Shown here one piece after another: positions 34,786 through 45,856 of a DNA stretch of 64,000 bases. Source of the stretch: Rheum nobile (Eukaryota; Streptophyta; Magnoliopsida; Caryophyllales; Polygonaceae); contig WOAB01000232.1 of assembly GCA_027886185.1 (NCBI GenBank), positions 992,001 through 1,056,000 on the forward strand, read 5' to 3'. A model generated the notes under the pieces. The model ran no database searches. It saw nothing but the letters and a program-made list of their open reading frames with translations, and had not been told where the DNA came from. Made by a program: the position numbers and the translations under genes. The stretch's first letter is position 1, and each line of letters starts with the position of its first letter.

Positions 34786-35456
34786 TCCTAACAAATAAGA
34801 ACGCAAAATTCCTGGTTTATAATTTGACATACGTCATCTATACGGACAAGTTGATGAAGCATCAAATTTGATGCCCCTATTTTAGGTCTACGTTAATTCA
34901 AGGTTGCTAGATAACTAATTAGCTTGATCATGCACACATTCCCTTCTCGTTTTTCCGCTAATTCGATGGAATTTGGTTGTATCAATCTGATCCAATATCA
35001 TAATAGATGGAAAGGAAATATATCATCAAGTACAGAGTTCCATAAATTGAGAATAGAAGAGCCTTGCTCGTACTAGATAAAGAATGAGAATGACATACAC
35101 GTACGTAAAAATAATAATATAGTATATTAAAGTCCGATGAGTCGATAGATGGAGACGTGTTAGTTCGTGTGCACATGTACGTTAAAGTCCAACACTTAAG
35201 TCTGATAACTTTCCATCCTAAAATAAGCTGGTAATAGAAAGAGTAATTCACTAAACTTATATATTAAGTTTTTTAGTCACAACTATTCAATGTGAAATAA
35301 CTTTATTCTCCATAAGATAAGCCTAATTGGATTTTATTTAATAAATAAATTCATATTTTCTTTCGTTATTTATTTTTACATGCATGAAAGTCGATCATAT
35401 AAAGTTAATCAATTGAATTGTAACTTGTAAATAATAAAATAAAGTGAAGTAATTAA
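34786..35456. other. AT-rich spacer before MULE-2
   Basis: No gene or repeat is recognised here. Its last bases (AAATAAAGTGAAGTAATTAAT, about 35438-35458) recur at about 41531-41551 and mark the left flank of the MULE-2 insertion. Confidence 0.5.
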
Positions 35457-35465
35457 TTAATTATA

Positions 35466-35575
35466 GAAGCATTAGCAAAAACTACCAGAATTTGATAGCC
35501 CATTTGCAAAAATATCATGTTTTGAAAAGTATAGCAAAACTACCATAAAGCTGCAAAAGTTGATTTTCAGAGAAA
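35466..35575 (+). repeat. Left terminal inverted repeat of MULE-2
   Basis: It aligns to the reverse complement of 41150-41261. Shared blocks are CATTAGCAAA, TTGCAAAAA and TTTTGAAAAGTAT. Confidence 0.75.
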
Positions 35576-35651
35576 GATAAAATCATATTTCTATTTATCT
35601 TTTCTTTCCTTAAAATTATACTTTTAATAACCGTTAATTATACTTAATAAC

Positions 35652-36395
35652 ATGTTTACTGTTCTTCACAAAACCCTAGCTGGAAACTTCCCAGATCGCT
35701 GCCCCCAATCTCGATTCCGCCTCTCCCTCTTTCTTCTCTCTCTTTTTTTTCTTCCCGTCGAAGTTTTCAGTGGAGATGAACCACAAGTTTATGCGCGGTT
35801 CTCCGAAGACTTTCCTCCCGGACGCCGACATGAATTGGAGCCAGACGGTATTCGCGCTCGAGGAGATTTTCTTGAAGGAGGAGCCGTCAGCGGCCGCCGG
35901 TGCGGAAAGGCAACGACGATCGGCTTTTCGTCGTCGGAGAGAACAACTGCGACGAATTTTCAGCTTCCGATCTGCGATTTCAGTTCAAAAGCGGGGTTAG
36001 CTACTTTGCTCTCTGTTCGTGGTATCTTTGATTTCATTTTTTTTGCTCTATTGCATGAATTGGAAGGGAACATACTTTTCAATTGGTCCAGAATCGGTCC
36101 AAAAGCGGGTTTCAAATTTTTTTTTTGCTCTCTGATGCCTTCAACAATTATAAAGACAGTGTTGTTCTTTCTAATACTGAGCACATGCCTTCTGAACATC
36201 TGGTTAACTCCGCTTTTGACGAAATCCATGTACAAGAGCAGCTTCCTGGGCAACCCTGGACTCTATGCTGACATTGCAGGCTTGTGTGGGCCTGGCAATG
36301 GAGGTGGGGAGAAAAGCAGAGGATATCTAGGGGCGGACAGGAATGAAGTCGAACCATTTGCTGAAGAAATTGGAGCATGGCTTGTCATATTCTGA
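35652..36395 (+). CDS. Hypothetical ORF or captured gene fragment in MULE-2
   Basis: A frame of 247 codons runs from ATG at 35652 to a stop at 36395. The region is GC-richer than its surroundings and begins with ACAAAACCCTAGC and a CT-rich leader, as in plant 5' leaders. An alternative reading starts at the ATG at 35776 (MNHKFMRGSPKTF) and ends at about 36000 near a possible splice donor. A second block at 36130-36270 (SDAFNNYKDSV, MPSEHLVNSAF) would be a later exon. The 247-aa frame has a hydrophobic stretch (TVLFFLILSTCLLNIW). I do not recognise a family. It is most likely part of a host gene captured by the element, and whether it is expressed is unknown. Confidence 0.4.
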   Translation: MFTVLHKTLAGNFPDRCPQSRFRLSLFLLSLFFLPVEVFSGDEPQVYARFSEDFPPGRRHELEPDGIRARGDFLEGGAVSGRRCGKATTIGFSSSERTTATNFQLPICDFSSKAGLATLLSVRGIFDFIFFALLHELEGNILFNWSRIGPKAGFKFFFCSLMPSTIIKTVLFFLILSTCLLNIWLTPLLTKSMYKSSFLGNPGLYADIAGLCGPGNGGGEKSRGYLGADRNEVEPFAEEIGAWLVIF

Positions 36396-36535
36396 GGCTT
36401 GAATTATTCGATCAAGATATATGGAGAAATATCAGAGAACACAAGTATATATTGCTTTTATATTACACATTGTGAAGTGTTGCAACATCATTAGGCATCA
36501 ACTAACCTCTTACTGAAAGGGGGATAAATATTTAT

Positions 36536-39500
36536 ACGAACATATATATGTCACCACTAAGCCTTGTTCGACTCCAAGTAAATCACGTTTCGATTCATTA
36601 AATTTAAAATCTGACCACACCATCGTCTTTGTCATGCTCAATATACTTAGACCCGGCTCTTGAATCATTTGAAATCATCTCCGAACGACATCGAATCACC
36701 TCCGTATCGGCCCGCTTTGTGCATGGAAAACTTAAACTCTTAAATTATATATAGATCCCTCCCACATTTATGTACTTTATCAAGCCACATTTATACGAAG
36801 TCAGGTCAATGCTCTGTTATAGCCGATTTTAAATGTCAGAGCAATATTCACTTTATCAGGTCATATTTGTACGTAGTCAGGTCATTTTTAGTTATATTAA
36901 CTTTAAATTTTAACTAATTTTCCCTTTCTCTTACAATAGGTTTTCCATGCGCAAAGCGGACCGATATAGGAGATGATTCGATGTCGTTCGGAGATGATTT
37001 CAAATGATTCAAGAGGCGGGTTTAAGTAACTTGAGCATGGCGAAGACAATGGTGTGGTCAAATTTTGAATTTAATGAATCAAAATGTGATTTTCTTGGGG
37101 TCGAACAAGACCTGGTGGTGATGTATATATGTTCGTATATATGTTCGAAAAATGTTCTGAAAATGCAAACTATATGATAAGATTGGTAGCATCCAAAGAA
37201 TCAAAACGCAACTCAAGCAAAATGATTTGTATATGCTGAATAATATTTCTCAGTTGCTTAGTTTTATAGAGGAATGATTTCTAATGTGCTAATTGATGGT
37301 TGTTTTGGTGAATAAAAACACTCACCAAATATCTTTTGCACTGTTTATACAATCTTGTATAGTGTTGACATGAAAACTGATTCTTGCAGAAGTTAAATGT
37401 ATGTTCTTGTTCAGGTTCTTTATGATCGAAACACTGGGAAAGCAGAGTTTAGTTGCTGAATTTTTCCAAGAAAATATGTTTTGCCATTAATATAAATTGA
37501 TGTGATTTAGCAAACTATAATACACACCAGAAACAATATTATAAACAATATTAAAATTTCAAGTTAATATAACAGAGTAATGACCTGACTACGTACAAAT
37601 GTGGCCTGATAAAATCAATATTGTTCTGAAATTTAAAATCGCCTAACATTTGAAATTTGTGATATAACAAAACATTGACCAGACTTCGTATAAATGTGAC
37701 TTGACTTCGTACACATGTGATCTGATAAAGTACATAATGCTCTTAAGTTTTAAAGTACCTTGTTCATCGCCTATATACATCACCACCAAGCCTTGTTCGA
37801 CCCCAAGAAAAACACCTCTTGATTCATTAAATTCAAAATCTGACCACACCATCGTCTTCGTCATGCTCAAGTTACTTAAACCCACCTCTTGAATCATTTG
37901 ATATCATCTCCGAACGACATCGAATCACCTCCTGTATCGGTCCGCTTTGTGCATGGAAAACCTATTGTAAGAGTGTACAAGAAGGGAGTCGACTCTAAGA
38001 GCGGCTGTAACACCCCCGACTTACGTCGGAAATGCCACATGCCAGTGACCTCAAACGTTGTTGTCCGATGTCACCCAAGGCTTTGATCGGAACAATTAAC
38101 TTAAATAAACATATTAAATAACAATAGGTTAAACAACGGAAGACTTTTAAGAATCAACCTATAACATGGCTAGGTGATAAAAATACATGTTAAAGTAATA
38201 CTTAACAACTTAAAACACTGACACTTAAATCTTCGTCTGCAAGCCTCTTCTTCTTCAACAGGTTACTTTAACTTCGGGAACCAACCACTGATGTGCCGTA
38301 TAGGACGGATGACACCAACCAACCATGCAAGGAATAAAAGCCGGTTGGTTAGTCTAATGAAAGACTATGCAAGGGTGAAAACAGAATGGTTCTAGTGATC
38401 GTAACCGTTTACTATCATTGTTCCTCGAATAAATCTTCATTCTACTCGGGCTGATACGGATGTGATTCGATGTCGTTCGTAGATGATTTCAAATGATTCA
38501 AGAGTCGAGTTTAAGTAACTTGAGCATGGCGAAGACGATGGTGTGGTCAGATTTTGAATTGAATGAATCGAGAGGTGTTTTTCTTGGGTCGAACAAGGCT
38601 TGGTGTCATGGTAATGTATATAGGCAATGAACAAGGTATTTTAAAACTTTATAACATTATGTACTTTATCATACCACATATGTACGAAGTCAGGCCACAT
38701 TTATACGAAGTCAGGTCAATGCTCTGTTATATCACAAAATTTCAAATGTTAGCCGATTTTAAATTTCAGAGCAATATCCACTTTATCAGGCCACATGTAT
38801 ACGTAGTAAATGAAGCATTGTTGTCTCGCCTTCCAGTACGCAATGGATAGAATGGACCACTAGCCTTCATCATAAACCAAGAAACAACCTATGAGAAGAT
38901 GCCAAAATTAAATGGTGGATTATCACCATCTGTTGTACATTGAGTATCAAGAGCAGAGCCACTGATATTGTGTCATTTAGTGTAGTCACTCATTTCCTGC
39001 AGATTGCTATTACAATACAAGGAGTGTGTAGTGCAGGTTGAATTATTGCTAGAACATGCTTGCCGCCAACAAGTATCAGTTCACTCTATCACTAGCAACT
39101 ACCAGAAAGCACCAACAAGCTGCAAAATATGCATTCAACAAGCCAAAATATTACACCAGGATCAAAGCACTTTGTCAATATTGAATGTTTATTTCAAATT
39201 TAAAGTTAATATAACAGAGTAATGACCTGACAACGTACAAATATGGCCTGATAAAGTGAATATTGCTCTGAAATTTGAAATTGACTAACATTTGAAATTA
39301 TGTGATATAACAGAGCATTGACCTGACTTCGTATAAATGTGACCTGACTTCGTTTAAATGTGGCCTGACAAAGTACATAATGCTTTGTTATGTAACAAAA
39401 TTTACGAAAATGAAGTTTTAAATGTTAGTCGATTTTAAATGTCAGAGCAATATTCATTTTATCAAACCACATTTATACTGAGGCACTGAAGAGTGTACAA

Positions 39501-40115
39501 GAAAGTCTAATATATAAGAAGGTTGATTTAGCAATTCGAATCTTGGACCTTAATTAGCCTAGCTTGAACTTTGCTTTTGAATGAAAAATGAAGTTAAAAA
39601 GTAAAGTATGTAATTGGTCTAGATAACGGCTGCAAGATCTATACAATTATGGAGAAGGTACAAGTTTGAAAATGTCAAAGATGTCACCAAGATAGGAATG
39701 ATTTTTTAAGTGAATTGAAATTATGCATTAGATACTTTGTCACACTGGAACATGTATTTTGTGTTGAAATTATGCATTAGATACGAAACTAACTAATGTT
39801 CGTTTCAAATTTAAAGTTGATATAACAGAGTAATGACCTGACAACGTACAAATGTAGCCTGATAAAGTGGATATCGCTCTGACAATTCAGCTTCAGTGTT
39901 CATTCAAGATCAAAGCAACCCATGTGGACATCACCACCAAGCCTTGTTCGACCCCCAAAAAAACACATTTTGATTCATTAAATTAAAAATCCGACCACAC
40001 CATCGTCTTCGTCATGCTCAAGTTACTTAAACCCGACTTTTGAATCATTTGAAATCATCTCCGAACGACATCGAATCACCTCCGTATCGGCCCACTTTGT
40101 GCATAGAAAACCAGT
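36536..40115. repeat. Internal module of MULE-2 repeated in both orientations
   Basis: A module with AACGACATCGAATCACCTCC and CACACCATCGTCTTCGTCAT occurs in plus orientation at about 36545-36735, 37775-37975 and 39925-40115. It occurs in minus orientation at about 36940-37130 and 38445-38625. A linked module (TATAACAGAGTAATGACCTGAC, TTCGTATAAATGTG) lies at about 36765-36900, 37560-37760, 38640-38815, 39190-39480 and 39815-39880. Copies are diverged. Short frames inside them are not consistent between copies. Confidence 0.8.
37998..38440 (+). repeat. LTR fragment of a Gypsy-type element inside MULE-2
   Basis: The segment begins TGTAACACCCCCGACTTACG, a start typical of one class of plant Gypsy LTRs. 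It runs to about 38440, where the inverted module resumes. No second LTR or internal region is present. The right end is uncertain. Confidence 0.5.
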
Positions 40116-40610
40116 AACTATGCCACTTTGAAGCTCTTTTTCAACGCCGGTGGAAGATCCTAGACTCCGCGACCTATCCTCGGAGAAACCTTGCAGCGTC
40201 ACAAACCCAACAACACCGCCCTTACTACATGGGGTTGTCGTTCGACCAACCAAAGAGCTACTTAAAAGATGGCTAAAGAGAGTTGTTATCGAGGTTTCTT
40301 GCTCTTAATTAAGCAAGTCACATCCGAACTATCTAGCACTTCCAGCTCCTCTTTCTCTTAACAAACTTCTGAAGTTCCTGCTTCATGTTCACGCACTCCC
40401 TCTCCAGCTCAGAGATGTGCCAGTTTAATCCGAACTACCCGTATCTTTGTTGTCCTCTGTCATTAACGAGGTTGCAGTAGCTTCCATCACCTTGTGCCTC
40501 ATTGTATAGAACGTCATCCAGCTCTACAAGCAAGCAATTCAAAGTTTAACAATAACAACATATGGTTGCAACTTAATTAAGCAAGTCCATCTTATGTATA
40601 TACTCATTCA

Positions 40611-40997
40611 TCACTCGACGAGCTCATTCCTCGCCTTCTCCACTCTCTCGCTTGCCGCGTTCAGCTTATCCAGTAACTCCTTGTTCTCTTCCCTGTTGAG
40701 AAGCTCCTCCACGCTCTCTCCCACCAAATTCGATAGCGCGCCTTTCAGTTTCCCGCTCTCTCCATCTCCTGCGCATCTAACCAACACCGCCGACTTCGCA
40801 ACGAATTGGCCGGCGAATCTGATAGTTGTCGGGAATCGGAAGGTCGCCGATGAGAGAGATTTATGATTGAGAGCGATTGTCAGATTGGGGGTTAAGGCTC
40901 CTGACATGGCAACCAGCAAAATCTCTTTGCAAAATCTGATAGTCGCCGGGAATCGGAGGGAGCAGCGACGACGGAGCGGACGAAATGGCGGCGCCAT
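40611..40997 (-). pseudogene. Captured exon of a plastid-targeted protein-like gene in MULE-2
   Basis: A 128-codon frame starts at ATG 40997. The N-terminal part is rich in Arg, Ser, Ala and Thr with few acidic residues, like a chloroplast transit peptide, and contains a near-duplicate (RFPATIRF, later RFPTTIRF). After VLVRCAGDGESGKLKG comes a helical segment (VEELLNREENKELLDKL, ERVEKARNELVE) that stops abruptly. This looks like the first exon of a nuclear gene for a plastid protein, copied without its downstream exons. The family name is not certain. It begins about 260 bp inside the right end and points inwards. Confidence 0.5.
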
Positions 40998-41149
40998 CGG
41001 GGAATAGGGAAGCAGAGGAGTGAGACGAGGAAGATGGTGATTAGGGTTAGATTAGTAGGATTAAGATTTTTTTTACCTTTTCTTTTCAGAAATTTTAATA
41101 CTTTATCTGATTTTTCTATTTAAAAGAAAAGTTAAAGTCCACCCTCAAC

Positions 41150-41261
41150 AATAGCAAAACTACCATAAATCGTACAAAAATCTGGTATTCTTGCAATACT
41201 TTTCAAAATCTTGGTTTTTTGCAAGTTGGCTTTCCAAATCTGATATATTTGCTAATGGGCC
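41150..41261 (-). repeat. Right terminal inverted repeat of MULE-2
   Basis: Reverse complement of the left end with scattered differences. It ends GCTAATGGGCC before the target duplication. Confidence 0.75.
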
Positions 41262-41270
41262 TTAATTATA

Positions 41271-41840
41271 TTCCCATGAAGTTTCTTTGGCTACAAAGTA
41301 CAACCCAATAAAATTTAGCATACCTATAATTAGGGGTGAGCAAAGTTATCCGATTCGACCTACCGATCTTATAATTCGTCGATTCGAATCCTAAAAGTCT
41401 GTATCTGAAAATATCCGTTTAATTTTTATCTGAATATGATCTAATCTGGGTGATTTTTCCCGATACTCAGACCGGATACGGATCGGGAAATTTTTCTTAC
41501 CGAATATCTGAGAATTTGGTAATATCAATAAATAAAGTGAAGTAATTAATGATATTCCCATGAAGTTTCTTTGGCTACAAAGTACAACCCCTAAAATTCA
41601 GCATACCTATAATTAGGGGTGAACAAAATTATCCAATTCGGCCGACCCAATCTGATACGATTTTCAACAGATGAGATTAGATCGTAGAAAAATTTGAATC
41701 CTAAAACGGTATCTGAAAATATTCGTTTAATTTTTATCTGAATCTGATCTAATCTAGGTGATTTTTTCCGATACTCAGACCGGATACGGATCGAGAAATT
41801 TTGCTTACCAAATATTCGAGAATTTGGTAATATCAATATA
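41271..41840 (+). repeat. Tandem repeat, about 284 bp twice
   Basis: Unit 1 (41271-41554) and unit 2 (from 41555) both begin TTCCCATGAAGTTTCTTTGG and contain AATTAGGGGTGA and GATACTCAGACCGGATACGG. The junction between the units (about 41531-41560) keeps the MULE-2 target without the element. Confidence 0.9.
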
Positions 41841-43051
41841 TATATATTTATGCTCTAGTAAAACAAGCTCTTAGAGTGAAACGAACCAAATATTCGAGAA
41901 TTTGTTAATATCAATATATATAGATTTATGCTCTAGTAAAACAAGCTCTTAGAGTGAAACGAGTGGATAAATATAGAGCATTGGATTAGTTTAAGATGGA
42001 TGACTGGGATTTAATCTAGGGAGGTACAAGATTAGGGGGTAGAATCACCCACACCCGATCTCGTCCATTTACGAGCTTTCCGGGATTTGATTTCCATAAT
42101 CCGAGTCGCTTCAACTTCCATTTTCAACTCCCTCATATGTTCTCTTGCTCTGCTATCTCAGTATCTCTATCTCTCTCTCACATTTCCTTTGGTCTCCATC
42201 GCTGCATTCATCGTCTCCTCCCTCGCGTTTTGCTCGTTAGTCGGTTTCCATTCTCCCCCCTCGCAGTCGTTTTCTGGCGTCACCACTGTAGAAGCGCTGT
42301 CGTCTCGCCATCTTCGTTTGGGCTAAAGGTAACCCTAAATCACTTCCCCACTAATTTTCGTCTTCGTCTCCATCAATAGTATTATTCAAGTCTTCAATTT
42401 CGGTTCAATTCCTGAAACGTGTTATTCAATTTCGGTTCTCCAACCGCGAATTTTGACATAAATCGGTGAATATATTTACTTTGATTTGATTTTTTGTCGA
42501 TTAGAACATTTGTGTTCGAGTTTTTCAATAGATTTAGGGCATCAGAAGGTTTGTCTTGTTTGATTTCGTTCGATATGCATTTTTAGTTCGTTTAGGGCAT
42601 CGAAAGCCTACACTATGTTATTGATATTCAATTATGTAGATGACATATGCATTTTGCATGCATTGATATGCAGAACATGTGCAATGTATATATTGTTTTG
42701 ATATTCAAGTTGATTCATTTGGTGTTGGATTTGGAGGTTGGGTTTTAGGGTTTTGTTTAGGGGTATGTTTAGTCCGTGTTGATGTACTTAGATTGTTTTT
42801 TGGGGTTTGATGTAACTGGATATTAGAATCCATAAACTCTGTCGAATATGGATTTTGGTTATGAGATTGGAGCCATATTAATTGTTTGGTGTTTGGTGTA
42901 ACATTATACTAGAATGCACAAAACCAATGATATTTGATGATTAGATTGTGTTTTGATTTTCAATTATATGAATGGGATATGCATTTGACATACATTGATA
43001 TGCACTACATGTGCATTGGATTAGTTTGTTTTGATATTCAAGTTGTTTCAA
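41750..43051 (+). repeat. Truncated copy of the 5' end of the Ulp1-type Mutator element
   Basis: It matches 54004-55171, including the leader (ATTTACGAGCTTTCCGGGAT), the CT-rich block and the first intron with TGATATGCAGAACATGTGC. Copy 1 ends in TTCAAGTTGTTTCAA at 43051, where the text jumps to a piece of the 284-bp unit (CCTACCGATCTTATAATTCG). No coding exon is retained. Confidence 0.85.
41808..41963 (+). repeat. Tandem repeat, 78 bp twice
   Basis: The unit starting CCAAATATTCGAGAATTTG at 41808 repeats at 41886. Only one unit is present in the second copy of the region near 54057. Confidence 0.9.
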
Positions 43052-43090
43052 CCTACCGATCTTATAATTCGTCAATTCGAATCCTAAAAG

Positions 43091-43609
43091 TTTCGACCCC
43101 CATCCACGGTCATTAACATCATGGCTCTGCACCAAGGGCTTCCGACTAGGTCGGACACGCAACTGAACGCGACAAGAACTCTTCGACCCAATGAAGTAGT
43201 TATACCACAGGGCGTCGAAATCAAAATCGGCCCTAGTTTGAACATTCACAAGGTCTAAAACCCTAAGAACTCTCCACGCCTGAGGCATCACTTGACATGG
43301 CGCCAGCGCCAAGGTGGCTAAGAAATCCCCGACAAGGGGAGAAAAAGGAAACTTATGCCCTATCCTAAACGGGTAAGAGTAGAAGCAAATCCATCCCTCG
43401 TAACGAGGATCGGCCCTCTCGTCTGGATGAGGCAACCTAGCGACCGTCTCCGGCGGAAAGCCTCCGACTTGGAGCACCTGATCCAGTTCCGACTGGGACA
43501 TAGTGCTAATCAACGCATCCGACTCTTTCAAAATAAAACGAGGAGGAGCTTCGCCTTCATTGGAATCGGAAAGAGTCTTCGATGACTCAGAAGCCTCGAG
43601 GGAAACCAT
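43091..43609 (-). pseudogene. Truncated copy of the Gypsy antisense ORF
   Basis: It starts at the ATG at 43609 (MVSLEASESSKTL) and matches the beginning of the antisense ORF at 53023 until 43091, where the copy is cut. The frame then runs into unrelated sequence. It cannot encode the full protein. Confidence 0.8.
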
Positions 43610-43915
43610 TTCAAGAATGGAAAAAGAGAGAGATCGAAGAGCTATGACTAAATCAGAAAGCTATGGCAAGAAAGGTCGGAAGGCTTACCAGAAGAAAACT
43701 TGCAAAGGAAGATGATAAAGAGTAATTGATTCCCTCTGCTCCGAATTTATGGAGGGAAGTGAAGATTTGCAGAGGCGTCGCATCATGCCTCGATCACACG
43801 CCACGTAGCCCTGAACGACGCGCCAAAAAAGGATGGTAGAGATCGTGTCTTGAGAAGTTGTCACGGATTCCGGTCTACTTGCCTAACCCGTAAGCCCATA
43901 GCAACTTGGGGCTAT

Positions 43916-44589
43916 TGTTGGGCCTAGATTCCCGGAGAAAGATGGATCAAGTGGATCGAGCCCAAGCCCACTGCAGATCGGAAGATCAAAGGAAAAGCCC
44001 AGAGGAGCCGACGAGATTTCCCTGGTCGAATACCTTCCGACAGGATCGCGAGGATCTCGCCACGCATTTAATGCCAGATCACGCAATGGCTGCAAACATT
44101 CAAACCACCATAATCACGGAGGTTTAATGGTGTAATCTTCGCCATCACTCCGAGCATTGAAGACGAAATATACGGCCAAGAAACATAACAGCAACAAGGA
44201 TTGAAGACTTACCATATTGGGACGACGAGGAAGATAAGACACAACACGCACGATTACGCAAAGACACACGAGCATTCTTACTCAGAAAACACACCAGAAT
44301 AGCACTCTCGCTCTCAATCTAGCTCTCTAACGGCTTCCTATGCCCGACCCCCGCCGGTCGCCACTCACAAGTCACAGATCGAGTCCCACTCGATCTCTGG
44401 TTTTATCACGATAAGTTGTATCACGATTTAGTCTGATTAAACACGACATCTAATAAAACCATCACGCTATTACATATTTATTCTTTGTTTATCTATTGCT
44501 TGTTTGGTTTGGATTGTTTTTTATCATTCGATCGACTAGTTACCCCGTCTAAGGCGATTTAGGTCGTCCGATCTTTTCGCCCCAAAACA
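43916..44589 (+). repeat. LTR of the Gypsy element (left)
   Basis: 674 bp, from TGTTGGGCCTAG to CCCCAAAACA. It is preceded by a purine tract (CTTGGGGCTAT), because the upstream part is itself internal element sequence. Confidence 0.93.
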
Positions 44590-44610
44590 ATTTGGCGCCC
44601 ACCGTGGGGC
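44590..44610 (+). other. Primer-binding site of the Gypsy element
   Basis: TTTGGCGCCCACCGTGGGG directly follows the left LTR, as in many plant Gypsy elements. The exact primer tRNA was not determined. Confidence 0.8.
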
Positions 44611-44644
44611 AACTTGCCGATCATCCTTCCGAAACTTTCCAACC

Positions 44645-45856
44645 ATGACTATCGATCCTTCTACTGACAATCAAGAACCTCGTCTCGAAGACGAAACCCA
44701 AACTACAGAAAACCCAACCGAAAATCCTACTCCAGCCCAGTTCCAAGAACTCTCTCAAAAAATGGCCGCCCTTCAAGAGGAACTAGCCCAAAAACGTCAA
44801 AAAACTGAAGCCCTAGCCGTTTTGTCAACCCGATCCGAAGCCGAGATCGCGCAACTAACTCGTGAAAATGAGTCTCTTAAGTCGCATGTACAATCAGGGG
44901 CTTCAGGATCTAGGAACGCGCCCGTCCACGGCGGCGTCCGAACACGCCTCGACATGGACAACATCGAGCCAACGCCTCTGAGTGTACGACATCCTGGACA
45001 CACTGAGGGTACGTCTCGAACTCCTTTCACTAGTCCATTTTCGACTAACCATGTCACCTTTTCCACACCGATCGGGTCTGTTGGGCCCCAAATCGACGAA
45101 CCACAGGTTGCCAATCCGCCAGATATAATGGCTCTTTTCCAGCAGACGCTCGACCGACATATGAAGACGATCGACGATCGCTTCAACAGGCTCCCAGGAG
45201 TCCCGCAACCGATCGAGAGAGAAGCGTCCGGCGGATTCGAAGAATCCCTATTCGTCGAAGAAATCGCAAGGGTCGAGATCCCCAAGAAGTTCCATCTCCC
45301 CAACATGGCGACGTTCGACGGCACCACCGATCCAGATGACCATATCTCTCTCTATAAACAAAAACTAATGGCTACATCTGTTTCAAGGGAGAGCCGCGAG
45401 GCCGTCATGTTCAAAAGCTTTGGCACAACCCTCGCGGGTCCCGCACTAACTTGGTTTATGCGTTTGCCTCAGGGAACGATTGCATCATTCGCGGATCTAG
45501 TCAACTCTTTTAAGAGTCAGTTCGCCAACAGTCAGAAGCACGAGAAACAATCGAGTGACCTCTACCGAGTCACGCAAAGGTACAACGAACCTCTCCGAAA
45601 TTATCTTAACAGGTACAACAAAGAGAAAGTGGGAATCCCCCACTGTGACGTCACAACGTCTATCGAAGCCTTCCAACAAGGCTTAGTCAAAGACAGCAAT
45701 CTCTACGATGAGATTACGAAGTACCCATGCAAAAGCTTTGAAGATGTCCAGGCCAAAACTATGGCCGAGGTAAGATTGGAAGAGGACCGTGAGTCGCGTA
45801 AAGCCTCACGCGGACCCGATCCATCAGATCGAAAACATTCCTCCGACAACCGATGA
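44645..45856 (+). CDS. Gypsy Gag protein
   Basis: A 403-codon frame opens at the ATG 55 bp after the primer site and ends in TGA (CGATGAGG). The N-terminal third is polar with a likely coiled coil (MAALQEELAQKRQK). The centre and C-terminal half match the plant retrotransposon Gag fold (FDGTTDPDDHISLYKQKL, PALTWFMRLPQGTI, FADLVNSFKSQFA, YLNRYNKEK). It would form the shell of the virus-like particle. The nucleic-acid-binding finger (WCEFHGDHGHSTDEC) lies about 230 bp after the stop in the next frame block, so the TGA either is a mutation of CGA or separates Gag from Pol. I favour a mutation. Confidence 0.85.
   Translation: MTIDPSTDNQEPRLEDETQTTENPTENPTPAQFQELSQKMAALQEELAQKRQKTEALAVLSTRSEAEIAQLTRENESLKSHVQSGASGSRNAPVHGGVRTRLDMDNIEPTPLSVRHPGHTEGTSRTPFTSPFSTNHVTFSTPIGSVGPQIDEPQVANPPDIMALFQQTLDRHMKTIDDRFNRLPGVPQPIEREASGGFEESLFVEEIARVEIPKKFHLPNMATFDGTTDPDDHISLYKQKLMATSVSRESREAVMFKSFGTTLAGPALTWFMRLPQGTIASFADLVNSFKSQFANSQKHEKQSSDLYRVTQRYNEPLRNYLNRYNKEKVGIPHCDVTTSIEAFQQGLVKDSNLYDEITKYPCKSFEDVQAKTMAEVRLEEDRESRKASRGPDPSDRKHSSDNR

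Larger units (their letters stand above)
35466..41261. mobile_element. Mutator-like element MULE-2, Pack-MULE candidate
   Basis: A perfect 9-bp target duplication TTAATTATA stands at 35457-35465 and 41262-41270. The ends are inverted repeats of about 80-110 bp with moderate identity (GAAGCATTAGCAAA at left, GGCCCATTAGCAAA at right; TTTTGAAAAGTAT shared further in). No transposase is inside. It carries gene-like fragments near each end, pointing inwards, and several copies of an internal module. A version of the target without insertion exists at about 41531-41560. Confidence 0.85.

Noticed and set aside
43355..43715. Plus-strand frames inside the Gypsy tail
   Set aside because: They are antisense shadows of the accessory ORF and occur identically in both copies.
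43976..43990. AGATCGGAAGA-like string resembling a sequencing adapter
   Set aside because: The string continues differently from the adapter and occurs in both Gypsy LTRs at the same place (also near 53391), so it is genomic.
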